Below, piece after piece: positions 1 through 6,826 of a stretch of 6,979 bases of DNA. The stretch is taken from NCBI GenBank assembly GCA_002418705.1, contig DIEQ01000131.1, positions 27,901-34,879 of the forward strand, read 5' to 3'. Source of the DNA: Mageeibacillus sp. UBA5770. Lineage in GTDB: Bacteria; Bacillota_A; Clostridia; Saccharofermentanales; Saccharofermentanaceae. The notes beneath the pieces are model-generated. The model was not told the origin of the DNA. It ran no database searches and was given only the letters and a program-made list of their open reading frames with translations. A program made the position numbers and the translations under genes. Numbering within the stretch: position 1 is the stretch's first letter; each line of letters starts with the position of its first letter.

Positions 1-139
1 AATGATTGAGCTGATGTATGAGCGAGATGATCTGGTGCATATTGAGAATATCCGTCCACATGGCTGTCTCAATAGAATTTACATACCGCAAATTGTAAGG
101 CACGAGCTCATGGAAGAGACGATTCAAACAAAAATATAG
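1..139 (+). CDS. C-terminal end of a probable YesM-type sensor histidine kinase (partial)
   Basis: The frame is open from the left edge and stops at TAG 137-139, giving 45 visible codons. The residues RIYIP near the end, preceded by a short acidic/hydrophobic strand and a Gly (HGCLNRIYIPQ), resemble the last beta strands of the HATPase_c domain, where kinases of this type end in G-x-x-x-R-I-x-I-P. An upstream stretch IELMYERDDLVHIE fits the helix and strand after the G2 box. The identification leans heavily on context: the next gene, 15 bases on, is a YesN-type response regulator, and such regulators are normally paired with a YesM-type membrane kinase directly upstream. The H-box and N-box lie outside the window. 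An in-frame ATG at base 2 is almost certainly internal. Other ATP-binding or regulatory proteins cannot be excluded from so short a piece. Confidence 0.6.
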   Translation, partial: MIELMYERDDLVHIENIRPHGCLNRIYIPQIVRHELMEETIQTKI

Positions 140-154
140 GAAGAAAGTGACAAG

Positions 155-1735
155 ATGATAAATATATTAGTTGTTGATGATGATATTGCTACCGTTGAAG
201 CCATCAGAGATACCATTAACTGGTATAGTCTGGGGATTGATCAGGTATTTATATCATACAATGTATCCGGAGCTAAGAAGATACTATCAGAACAGCAGAT
301 TGATATTGTTGTAAGTGATATAGAAATGCCTCAGGAGACAGGGCTGGATTTGCTTAAATGGGTGCGTGAACAAAATATGGAATGCGAGTTCCTGCTTTTG
401 ACCTGCCATGAGAATTTTACTTTTGCAGCGCATGCAATTAGCTTTGCTGCGGCCGCATACCTGACAAAACCGTATGATATTAACATCATGGAATTTAACC
501 TGCAGAAAATTGTCGCGAAATTAAGACAAAAACGAAGCATGAAAAAAAACAGCGAATATGGCGTGTGGATGGAAACGAATCTGCGATTTTTGAAACTGGA
601 TTTCTGGAAATCGATTCTGGAGGGAGAGCTGCTTGACACGGAGTTGATTGAACAGGAAATCGAAAAAAGACACCTGGATATTGACGCCAATCGTAAATAC
701 TGCATTGTATACACAAAGATAAGCAACACCGACAGTGACATGGAGCGATATGGGAAAAGTATTTTTGAATTTATCATGGAAGACTTCCATGCTGAGATTC
801 TGACGGAAAAAGTCGGAAATGAGTGTGTCATCAAAAATAATAATATGAAGGCATTAAGTTATATTACAATATGTGATGAAGAGTCGCCGGAGAAATTACG
901 GGAAAAGTGTGAAAAGTTAAGCGACACATGCAGTCGCTATTTCAAATCAATCATCACGTGCTGTATCAGTTATCCGTATAATATTTCTGAAATAGCACAG
1001 GCAAATCAGAATCTGAAGAAGCTCTTTGATTATAACCTGGGCTATTACGGGAAAAGCTTTTTTGAATGGGAGGTTGAAATTCCCGCTACAAGTGAAATCC
1101 ATATTCTCGACCTCGAGAAAATCATTGACCTGGTTGCCAGAAAAGACAAAACTCAGATCCTTAAGTATTTGAAGCTGGTGTTTGATGAGTTATCTGTATT
1201 GAATAAACTGAATTTGCATTCCTTATATCTGATTCAGCAGGAACTTGTTCAAGTCGTATATGCGGATTTGATGAAAGAAGGTATACAGGCGACTAAATTG
1301 TTTTATGACAATTTATCTATTAGAACAGCCGATCAGGCGACAGCTTCTATTATTGATATGATTCGTTGGGTTAACTATCTTCTGGAAAAAACATTCCAAT
1401 ATGAAGAAGAGGTTACCAAATCTCATACAATTATTGATAAAATTAATGAGTATATACATGAACATTATGCAGAGGATATAGGGAGAAATGAAATTGCCGG
1501 TATATTCTTTCTGACCCCCGAGTATCTTGCAAAATTATACAAGAAAAGAACAGGGATCTATCTTAAGGACTATATTAACGAGTACCGCATCGAAAAAGCC
1601 AAGGAGTTTTTAAAAGTGGGCGACAAAAATATAAGTGACGTTGCGGAACTTGTCGGGTTTGACAATTTCTCTTATTTTTCTACATTATTTAAAAAGATAA
1701 CGGGTGTTTCCCCGAAAGAGTTTAAGGGCAATTAG
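155..1735 (+). CDS. YesN-type response regulator, receiver + AraC-family DNA-binding domain
   Basis: A 526-residue cytoplasmic transcription factor. Residues 1-120 are a CheY-like receiver: acidic pocket D8-D9-D10, phosphoacceptor D55 in VVSDIEMP, conserved T83, Y102 and K105-P106. A middle region of about 300 residues (roughly 125-420) has no motif I recognise; this is normal for the family. Residues 423-526 are a two-helix-turn-helix AraC domain with the signature ISDVAELVGF-DNFSYFSTLFKK-x-TG-x-SPKEF at about 493-522. Length and order match YesN-type regulators that pair with YesM kinases and activate an adjacent sugar ABC transporter. The start at 155 is chosen because the receiver begins at once (MINILVVDDD) and an AGGAAG lies at 138-143, overlapping the stop of the upstream gene, which suggests co-transcription and coupling. 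An intrinsic terminator follows, so the likely target is the promoter of the binding-protein gene downstream. All key receiver residues are intact. Confidence 0.95.
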   Translation: MINILVVDDDIATVEAIRDTINWYSLGIDQVFISYNVSGAKKILSEQQIDIVVSDIEMPQETGLDLLKWVREQNMECEFLLLTCHENFTFAAHAISFAAAAYLTKPYDINIMEFNLQKIVAKLRQKRSMKKNSEYGVWMETNLRFLKLDFWKSILEGELLDTELIEQEIEKRHLDIDANRKYCIVYTKISNTDSDMERYGKSIFEFIMEDFHAEILTEKVGNECVIKNNNMKALSYITICDEESPEKLREKCEKLSDTCSRYFKSIITCCISYPYNISEIAQANQNLKKLFDYNLGYYGKSFFEWEVEIPATSEIHILDLEKIIDLVARKDKTQILKYLKLVFDELSVLNKLNLHSLYLIQQELVQVVYADLMKEGIQATKLFYDNLSIRTADQATASIIDMIRWVNYLLEKTFQYEEEVTKSHTIIDKINEYIHEHYAEDIGRNEIAGIFFLTPEYLAKLYKKRTGIYLKDYINEYRIEKAKEFLKVGDKNISDVAELVGFDNFSYFSTLFKKITGVSPKEFKGN

Positions 1736-1751
1736 TAATCGCATGAATCAT

Positions 1752-1785
1752 GGAGGCAGCAAATATTGCTGTCTCTCATTCTTTT
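1752..1785 (+). terminator. Rho-independent terminator after the response regulator
   Basis: The arms 1753-1762 (GAGGCAGCAA) and 1766-1775 (TTGCTGTCTC) pair over 10 bp with one G-U pair and a 3-base loop, and a T-rich tail with TTTT at 1782-1785 follows. It starts 17 bases after the regulator stop codon. It should end the kinase/regulator transcript, separating it from the transport genes. The tail is interrupted (TCTCATTCTTTT), so read-through is possible. Confidence 0.8.
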
Positions 1786-1821
1786 GTCCTTCGTAAACAG
1801 CAGCAGATAGCTTACAAAACC

Positions 1822-1853
1822 TTAAAAGTGAAAAACGATACCTGTTTTATAAA
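1822..1853 (+). promoter_or_regulatory. Possible promoter of the transport operon
   Basis: The 1786-1896 leader between the terminator and the ribosome binding site has no gene and should contain the transport promoter. The best -10 candidate is TATAAA at 1848-1853, with a TG at 1843-1844 that could act as an extended element for an overlapping hexamer. The upstream sequence holds only a poor -35 match (TTAAAA at 1822-1827). A weak -35 is what one expects if the response regulator must recruit RNA polymerase. A short inverted pair AAAAC (1832-1836) / GTTTT (1844-1848) overlaps this region, but I cannot say it is an operator. The placement is a guess from base composition and position. Confidence 0.25.
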
Positions 1854-1895
1854 AGAAATCGGCATTGTAACTTGAGATACTGATATCACCAAGAA

Positions 1896-1902
1896 AGGGA
1901 GG
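1896..1902 (+). promoter_or_regulatory. Ribosome binding site that fixes the binding-protein start
   Basis: The sequence AGGGAGG ends 8 bases before the ATG at 1911. An in-frame GTG at 1902 shares its first base with the end of this Shine-Dalgarno element and so cannot be the start it serves. The ATG at 1911 also begins a standard lipoprotein signal (MKLIKK), which supports it. Confidence 0.85.
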
Positions 1903-1910
1903 TGCAAACT

Positions 1911-3482
1911 ATGAAATTAATTAAGAAAATGTTAGCAGCCTTGTTGATCGGTTCCTTCGTTATCGGTATGTCTGCCTGCGCAGCTACTGACAGCACTAAG
2001 ACTGATACTTCAGACAATGCAGAAGTTACAGGTAAAACAGAGACAACAGACAGCACGTCAAAAACGTATGAAAAAGTTTCATATGCCTATGCAACTTTCA
2101 ATACTATTCCGACGGATGAAACGCTGGCAACCATTGAGGAAGAAATCAATAAAATCACAAAAGAGAAAATTGGCGTGGAAGTGGAATTGATGCCAATTAG
2201 TATTACGGAATATTCTTCGAAAGTGAGTCTTGCACTGCAGGGCGGAGAAAAGATCGATGTTTTCGAATCCCTGGGTGACTTCAACGGACGTGTTGCATCC
2301 AACATGGCCTACGATCTTACTGACATCATTGATCAGTGCGCACCTGAAACAAAAGAAATCCTGGGTAAAGATTTTCTCGATGCCTGTGTTAAAGACGGTA
2401 AGCTTTATGGTATTCCGACATATAAGCCATATGCCCTGACACCTATGGTTATATACAAACAGGATATTGCGGATGCACTTGGAATTGATATGACAAAGGT
2501 GAAATCCATCAATGATCTTACTGATGTTTTGAGAACAGTGAAGGCAGCTTATCCGGATATGACACCTCTCGTTCCGGTCAATCCGGGAACATTGGGTACG
2601 TCTATGTGTATACCCGAAGTAGATTATCTGACAGATGACTACTATAGTCCCAAGGGCGTTCTTTTGGGTAATGCAATGAAGGTTGTAGATTTCTATGCAG
2701 CTGCAGAATTTGAAAATATCTGCAATCTGGCCAGAACCTGGTACGACGAAGGCTTAGTTATGCAGGACGCAGCAACAACTACGAGTACTTCGATGGAATT
2801 GATGGCCGGTGCCAGCAGCTTCTGCTACGTAGCAAGCTACAGCTACCCTCCGGCTGATACAGCGGTATCCCTGCAGGCGATGCTGGCAGGCGGCAGCCCC
2901 CTCGGTGCGGTACAGATCGGTAATGCCTATTTGGATACTACATCGGTAAATGCTCTCTCATGGATGGTTTCTTCAACATCGAAGGTACCTGAAGCAGCAC
3001 TCAAATTCCTGAATCTGACTTTCTCAGATCCGGATATCACCAATCTCTTAATTTATGGCATTGAAGGTAGAGACTATGTATTGGATACTGACGGATTTGC
3101 CTCCTATCCTGAAGGAAAAGACGCGACAACCGTTCCCTATACTGCGCAGATCAGCGTTGGTACTTTGGGCAATTTCTTTATTATGTATCCGACTGTAGGG
3201 ACGAACAAAGATTCTCTGGTATGGGAAGAACAGCAAAACCAGGATGCAAAGAAATCACCTGCAATGGGCTTCTCCTTTGACTCAAGCACTGTTAAAACGG
3301 AGTATACATCGGTAACGAATGTCATCCAGCAGTACCTGCCCGCCCTTTTATGCGGAAGCGTTGACCCTGTTACAGTCATTCCGGAATTCAGAGAAAAACT
3401 GACAGCCGCAGGATTAGACAAAATCATGGAAGCAAAGCAGGCTCAGCTGGACACATGGATGACAACCAAGGCCAGCGCGTAA
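1911..3482 (+). CDS. Extracellular solute-binding lipoprotein of a sugar ABC transporter (LplA/YtcQ-like)
   Basis: A 523-residue protein that captures the substrate at the outer face of the membrane and passes it to the permease pair encoded downstream. Residues 1-22 are a lipoprotein signal peptide: basic KLIKK, a hydrophobic core, and lipobox M-S-A-C with Cys23 as the lipidated residue. A Thr/Ser/Asp-rich linker (about 24-53) tethers the mature protein. The binding domain shows family patterns such as DGKLYGIPTYKP (162-173) and MVIYKQDIADALGID (179-193), which mark family 1-type oligosaccharide-binding proteins. The C-terminal part, ending in GFSFDSSTVKTE, a V-I-Q-Q-Y-LPAL stretch and IPEFREKLTAAGLDKI, matches the DUF3502-type domain found at the end of LplA-like proteins. 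The start is ATG 1911, not the in-frame GTG 1902 that lies in the ribosome binding site. Substrate is not readable from the sequence; the esterases downstream suggest an acylated oligosaccharide. Confidence 0.93.
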   Translation: MKLIKKMLAALLIGSFVIGMSACAATDSTKTDTSDNAEVTGKTETTDSTSKTYEKVSYAYATFNTIPTDETLATIEEEINKITKEKIGVEVELMPISITEYSSKVSLALQGGEKIDVFESLGDFNGRVASNMAYDLTDIIDQCAPETKEILGKDFLDACVKDGKLYGIPTYKPYALTPMVIYKQDIADALGIDMTKVKSINDLTDVLRTVKAAYPDMTPLVPVNPGTLGTSMCIPEVDYLTDDYYSPKGVLLGNAMKVVDFYAAAEFENICNLARTWYDEGLVMQDAATTTSTSMELMAGASSFCYVASYSYPPADTAVSLQAMLAGGSPLGAVQIGNAYLDTTSVNALSWMVSSTSKVPEAALKFLNLTFSDPDITNLLIYGIEGRDYVLDTDGFASYPEGKDATTVPYTAQISVGTLGNFFIMYPTVGTNKDSLVWEEQQNQDAKKSPAMGFSFDSSTVKTEYTSVTNVIQQYLPALLCGSVDPVTVIPEFREKLTAAGLDKIMEAKQAQLDTWMTTKASA

Positions 3483-3702
3483 ATGCAGCATGTGACTTTG
3501 AGACTATTAATTAAGCACATATGAGTCCTATCAGGACATGCACGGCAACCAGCCGGGGCTCGAAGGATCCGCTTCGAGTCCCGGAAATACCGCCGGAAAT
3601 ATTTCTCCATACTTTTTGAATCCATATATCCTTTTTCGGCTCAATTAAAATCAAAGACAAGTCTCTGAGAATTAACTGGAAATAGCTTAATGGAGAAAAA
3701 TA
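3483..3702 (+). other. 220-base intergenic region between binding protein and permease
   Basis: No gene is supported here. It holds the long hairpin listed separately, a small GTCC/GGAC hairpin near 3526-3538, two copies of CCGGAAATA (3581-3589 and 3593-3601), and a 10-base palindrome GAAATATTTC (3596-3605). From 3606 on it is AT-rich with no convincing promoter; TTGAAT at 3616-3621 has no good -10 at the right distance. The GGAG at 3692-3695, 7 bases before ATG 3703, is the ribosome binding site of the first permease. Confidence 0.7.
3553..3584 (+). other. Strong 13-bp hairpin between binding-protein and permease genes
   Basis: Arms 3553-3565 (CCGGGGCTCGAAG) and 3572-3584 (CTTCGAGTCCCGG) pair over 13 bp with one G-U pair around a 6-base loop GATCCG. 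The stem is GC-rich against an AT-rich background. No T-run follows directly; the nearest T-rich stretches are at 3602-3604 and 3613-3617, too far for a classic intrinsic terminator. Hairpins at this place, right after the binding-protein gene, commonly protect its mRNA 3' end or stop part of the transcripts, so the binding protein is made in excess over the permeases. That role is inferred from position. CGGC at 3543-3546 could pair with GCCG at 3552-3555 and compete with the base of the stem. Confidence 0.75.
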
Positions 3703-4629
3703 ATGAAAAATTCAATAAAGAAAAAATACAGGGGACTTGCAAAAAGTGGTCCTCTACTCCTTATCGCGCTCCCGGGTATAATTTATCTGGTGATCAATAA
3801 TTATCTTCCTATGTTTGGCGTATTCCTTGCATTTAAAGAATACGATTTAGTTGGCGGAATATTTGGCAGTCCCTGGTGCGGATTGAAAAATTTCGAATAT
3901 CTATTTAAAGCAGATGCCTGGCTGATTATGAGAAACACCATACTCTACAATCTTGGATTCATTGTTTTTGGCACAATTGCAGCAATTGGTGTAGCTATAT
4001 TGATGTTTGAATTAGCTAAAAAAGTGCGAATCAAATTTTTTCAATCGGCCTTGCTGCTGCCTAATTTACTGTCTTGGGTCGTTATTGCCTTTCTTGGATT
4101 TGCCTTTCTTAATTCAGATACGGGTTTTATTAACAATTCCATAATTGCCTTTTTTGGCGGTGATAAAGTGTCGTGGTATTCGACATCCAAATATTGGCCT
4201 GTCATTTTGACGATTGTTTACTTGTGGAAGAGTGTCGGAATAAGCAGCATTATTTATACAGCCAGCATTTCAGGCATTGATTACAGTATTTTTGAAGCGG
4301 CCAAAATAGATGGTGCAACAAAACTTCAGCAAATCAAATATATCACGCTTCCCATGTTGAAGCCAACGATCATCATACTTACACTCATGGCTGTCGGGAA
4401 GATATTCTACTCGGATTTTGGACTCTTTTATCAGGTGCCGATGAATTCCGGAGCACTTTTTAATGTGACGCAGACAATTGACACGTACGTTTACCGCGGG
4501 CTGATGGAGCTCAATGACGTAGGCATGTCGGCAGCCGCTGCTCTGTATCAATCGGTTATAGGCTTTATCCTGATCATATCGGCTAATGCTTTGGTTAAGA
4601 AATTGGACAGTGATAATGCACTGTTTTAG
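3703..4629 (+). CDS. ABC sugar transporter permease, LplB type
   Basis: A 308-residue inner-membrane protein that forms half of the substrate channel. It has about six membrane segments, near residues 16-33, 79-101, 112-136, 164-186, 219-237 and 281-299. The cytoplasmic EAA loop, which docks on the ATPase, is complete at about 198-217: E-A-A-K-I-D-G-A-x-x-x-Q-x-x-x-x-I-T-L-P. The N-terminal pattern SGPLLLIALPGIIYLVINNYLPMFGV with FKEYD shortly after is typical of the LplB/YteP group that works with DUF3502-type binding proteins. ATG 3703 has GGAG 7 bases upstream. It is separated from the binding-protein gene by a hairpin but has no promoter that I can see, so it is likely in the same operon at lower expression. 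The next permease begins 9 bases after its stop. Confidence 0.94.
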   Translation: MKNSIKKKYRGLAKSGPLLLIALPGIIYLVINNYLPMFGVFLAFKEYDLVGGIFGSPWCGLKNFEYLFKADAWLIMRNTILYNLGFIVFGTIAAIGVAILMFELAKKVRIKFFQSALLLPNLLSWVVIAFLGFAFLNSDTGFINNSIIAFFGGDKVSWYSTSKYWPVILTIVYLWKSVGISSIIYTASISGIDYSIFEAAKIDGATKLQQIKYITLPMLKPTIIILTLMAVGKIFYSDFGLFYQVPMNSGALFNVTQTIDTYVYRGLMELNDVGMSAAAALYQSVIGFILIISANALVKKLDSDNALF

Positions 4630-4633
4630 GAGG
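4628..4633 (+). promoter_or_regulatory. Ribosome binding site that supports a GTG start
   Basis: A perfect AGGAGG overlaps the TAG stop of the first permease. It stands 5 bases before GTG 4639 and 14 bases before the in-frame ATG 4648. The spacing favours GTG as the start and indicates translational coupling of the two permeases. Confidence 0.75.
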
Positions 4634-4638
4634 TTATT

Positions 4639-5529
4639 GTGATTAGAATGACAGATGACAAGAGATTTAGTTTTGCTGCCACCTTGATTCTGGCTGTCTT
4701 ATCGGTGCTTGCGCTAATGCCGATTGTACTAATATTTATTGCATCGATAACGAGTGAAAGTGCATTATTATCAAATGGCTATACGTATTTTCCGGAAGCG
4801 ATAAGTTTTGATTCATATTACTATTTGCTTAATCAAAGCTCAACCATCTTCCGGGCCTATGGAATTACAATATCCGTTACGTTAATTGGAACAGTCGTGG
4901 GTGTGCTGATAACAACAATGCTGGCCTATCCTATGTCCAGGAAGAACTTTAAATATAGGAATGTACTTTCTTTCTTCGTTTTCTTTACAATGCTTTTCAG
5001 CGGCGGCATTGTTGCATCATATATGATGTGGTCAAATATATTTCACATCAAAAATACGATATGGGCATTGATTGTACCCAATTATCTGGTTATGGCATTC
5101 AATGTATTTCTGGCGAGAAACTATTATGCCAATAACATTCCGGATGCCATTATTGAATCAGCTGAAATCGACGGCGCAGGTGAATTTCAAACTTTTTGGA
5201 AAATTATTTTTCCGTTATCCGTACCGACAATTGCAACAATTAGTTTGTTTTCGGCAATTGTTTACTGGAATGACTGGGTAAACGGGCTGTACTATCTTAC
5301 GAACCCCAAGTACTTCGGAATTCAAAACCTGCTGATTAAGATTATGAATAATGTTGATTTCTTAAAATCCGGATCAGCAAACTTCCTGGGTCTTTCAAAT
5401 GTTAAGCTGCCTGGAACCTCAGTAAGAATGGCAATGGCCGTAATTGGTATACTGCCAATATTAATTGCCTATCCTTTTGTCCAGAAATATCTGATAAAGG
5501 GCGTTGTGGTTGGGGCCGTCAAAGGCTGA
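4639..5529 (+). CDS. ABC sugar transporter permease, LplC/YtcP type
   Basis: A 296-residue membrane protein, the second half of the channel. Hydrophobic segments lie near residues 12-36, 74-96, 108-131, 139-160, 188-209 and 264-283. The EAA loop is at about 173-196 (E-S-A-E-I-D-G-A-G-E-F-Q-x-F-x-K-I-I-F-P-L), with the second A present and the first replaced by Ser, which is usual in this subgroup. The YWNDWVNGLYYL segment after it and the C-terminus FVQKYLIKGVVVGAVKG are hallmarks of LplC/YtcP-type permeases. The GTG start is preferred over ATG 4648 because of ribosome binding site spacing; the choice changes only three residues. No ATPase gene follows, so the complex probably borrows a shared MsmX/UgpC-like ATPase encoded elsewhere, as is known for this transporter group. 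Confidence 0.94.
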   Translation: MIRMTDDKRFSFAATLILAVLSVLALMPIVLIFIASITSESALLSNGYTYFPEAISFDSYYYLLNQSSTIFRAYGITISVTLIGTVVGVLITTMLAYPMSRKNFKYRNVLSFFVFFTMLFSGGIVASYMMWSNIFHIKNTIWALIVPNYLVMAFNVFLARNYYANNIPDAIIESAEIDGAGEFQTFWKIIFPLSVPTIATISLFSAIVYWNDWVNGLYYLTNPKYFGIQNLLIKIMNNVDFLKSGSANFLGLSNVKLPGTSVRMAMAVIGILPILIAYPFVQKYLIKGVVVGAVKG

Positions 5530-5578
5530 ATATTCAAATCATTTATGCTGGAAATGCTTGCAATAAGCAAGGAGTATT

Positions 5579-5701
5579 ATGAATTTAGATACGGAATTGA
5601 TCCTGCAATTACATGTCCGCTGCGAAAGCAATATGGATGTGAAGGATGACGGGAGCGGGTATTTACGCGTTGAAATAGTTGTTGGAGAAGGCAGGATATG
5701 A
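5579..5701 (+). CDS. Small 40-residue ORF coupled to the esterase; possible DUF3237-family remnant
   Basis: This reading frame runs from ATG 5579 to TGA 5699-5701 and fills the gap between the permease and the esterase. AAGGAG at 5569-5574 stands 4 bases before the ATG, a good though close ribosome binding site. The stop overlaps the esterase start as ATGA (5698-5701), the classic sign of translational coupling. The peptide begins MNLDTELILQLHVRC and ends GYLRVEIVVGEGRI; it has no signal peptide or membrane segment. By eye it resembles the first quarter of DUF3237 proteins, in which a short strand, a D-V-G-D-x-x-x-G turn and a G-G-x-x-E-G element occur in this order; here the D-V is followed by Lys. 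DUF3237 proteins are about 150 residues, so this may be the stump of a gene truncated by a deletion whose end meets the esterase. It could also be a leader peptide that only starts ribosomes for the esterase. No experimental or search evidence is available. Confidence 0.5.
   Translation: MNLDTELILQLHVRCESNMDVKDDGSGYLRVEIVVGEGRI
5684..5691 (+). promoter_or_regulatory. Ribosome binding site of the CE2-like esterase, inside the small ORF
   Basis: GGAGAAGG ends 6 bases before ATG 5698, which supports that start over the in-frame ATG 5701. It lies within the coding part of the small upstream ORF, so ribosomes translating that ORF would reach or unmask it. Confidence 0.6.
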
Positions 5702-6810
5702 TGAATATTCATCTGATGAAGGACTGTGCAGCAAAGGTGCAGAGATTAGGCAGAACATTCGAAGGACCCGATATGGAAATATTTATGAATTGGACCTGTT
5801 CGGGTATTCGATTTGCGTTTACGGGTACCTGTCTGATTGCCGGACTCCGTGCAATTTGTGGTGAAGAAGAGGATCGCAGTCAGTTGGACGGAACAATCGT
5901 CAAAAGAAAGACATGGCCATACGTCGCCGTTTTTCTTGATGATAACTATGAACCAATCCGGTATTTCGAAGTCAATGACACCTTACAGGATTATTTGTTA
6001 TATTCAAGTGAACAGGAAGAGACTCATATTATCACAATCAGGAAAATGACTGAAAATCCGAAAGGAAAGCTTGGCGTATGCAATTTGCAAACGGACGGAA
6101 TGATTGACAAGGCCTTTGATAAAATCAAAAAAATGAAGCTGGAATTCATTGGGGACTCCATTACCTGCGGCTTTGGAAATATGACTAATGAAAGGGATCG
6201 AGTTTTCTATTCTGCTGAAGAGAATGGCTGGCTGTCCCATCCGGCGATAGCAGCTAAGAAGCTGGATGCCGACTTTAGTATGATCTGCTATTCCGGAATT
6301 CCAATCAGCAAAGGAATTGGTCTCGTCAACTGGCTGACACCGAGTATGCCAGAGCTTTACCCATATACTGACAGATTAATGGAAGAGCATTGCGGGATCA
6401 ATAAGCAATTTAAAAATTGGAATTTTGAACACGACACGCCTGACGTAATTATCCTTAACCTGGGTACAAATGATGCGACGGTGATCGATATTAATATGGA
6501 TATTGAACTTGGTATTCGAAAATTTGAAGAAGATTATTATGCATTCCTGCAGATGATCAGGGATTTGAACACAAATGAGCCGTGGATCATTTGTGCACTG
6601 GGAAGTATGGATTATTTCCTATATGACAATATCCAGAAAGTTGTTCAGCGATATGTAGATGAGAATCATGATAAGAAAATAAGATGTTTCAAATACAGCC
6701 GGATTCGGCTGTCGGACGGATATGGGGCGTGTGGACATCCGGGTATTGCGACGCAGACTCGAATGGGCAATGAGTTAGCCGATTTCATTCTAGACTTAGT
6801 CAGTTTATAA
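5698..6810 (+). CDS. Cytoplasmic SGNH-family carbohydrate esterase (CE2-like)
   Basis: A 370-residue hydrolase predicted to remove acetyl groups from sugars. The N-terminal part, about 10-130, looks like the beta-sandwich that precedes the catalytic domain in CE2 enzymes: a GRTFEG element at 18-23 and W-T-C-S-G-I-R-F-A-F-T-G-T at 32-44. The catalytic SGNH domain covers about 147-370: block I F-I-G-D-S-I-T-C-G-F-G at 150-160 with nucleophile Ser154; block II Gly in C-Y-S-G-I at 197-201; block III L-N-L-G-T-N-D at 253-259 with Asn258; and block V G-A-C-G-H-P-G at 343-349 with His347. The Asp usually found two or three residues before the His is absent (Cys345, Ala344), so it may work as a Ser-His dyad, as reported for some CE2 members. 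There is no signal peptide, so it should act on imported oligosaccharide. It follows the permeases in the same operon, is coupled to the small ORF by ATGA, and precedes a second esterase by 16 bases. Confidence 0.88.
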   Translation: MMNIHLMKDCAAKVQRLGRTFEGPDMEIFMNWTCSGIRFAFTGTCLIAGLRAICGEEEDRSQLDGTIVKRKTWPYVAVFLDDNYEPIRYFEVNDTLQDYLLYSSEQEETHIITIRKMTENPKGKLGVCNLQTDGMIDKAFDKIKKMKLEFIGDSITCGFGNMTNERDRVFYSAEENGWLSHPAIAAKKLDADFSMICYSGIPISKGIGLVNWLTPSMPELYPYTDRLMEEHCGINKQFKNWNFEHDTPDVIILNLGTNDATVIDINMDIELGIRKFEEDYYAFLQMIRDLNTNEPWIICALGSMDYFLYDNIQKVVQRYVDENHDKKIRCFKYSRIRLSDGYGACGHPGIATQTRMGNELADFILDLVSL

Positions 6811-6826
6811 GAATGGAGGTGAAATA

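Noticed and set aside
331..834. Long antisense reading frame inside the regulator gene (also shorter ones at 495-716 and 521-790)
   Set aside because: These are shadow frames of a strongly conserved receiver and regulator gene; no ribosome binding site and no recognisable protein features.
1829..1844. Possible catabolite-repression (cre) site around AAAACGATAC
   Set aside because: It shares the CG core and some flanking A/T, but differs from the consensus at several fixed positions, so it is not better than chance.
1902..1910. GTG start three codons upstream for the binding protein
   Set aside because: The GTG shares its first base with the end of the ribosome binding site, so it cannot be placed properly for that site; the ATG at 1911 gives a normal lipoprotein signal peptide.
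3566..3590. TTCGAGTCCCGG looked like the T-arm of a tRNA
   Set aside because: The bases around it form a simple long hairpin; the 5-bp T-stem does not pair, and no anticodon, D-arm or acceptor stem can be found.
3581..3601. Two copies of CCGGAAATA 12 bases apart
   Set aside because: The first copy is partly the end of the hairpin stem and there are only two copies, so it is not a repeat array or a mobile-element signature.
3443..3625. Minus-strand frame across the binding-protein end and the intergenic gap
   Set aside because: It runs through the hairpin and shows no family resemblance or ribosome binding site; chance opening.
5555..5569. Small hairpin TGCTT/AAGCA just before the small ORF
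   Set aside because: Only five pairs, mostly weak, and it barely touches the ribosome binding site; too slight to call a regulatory element.
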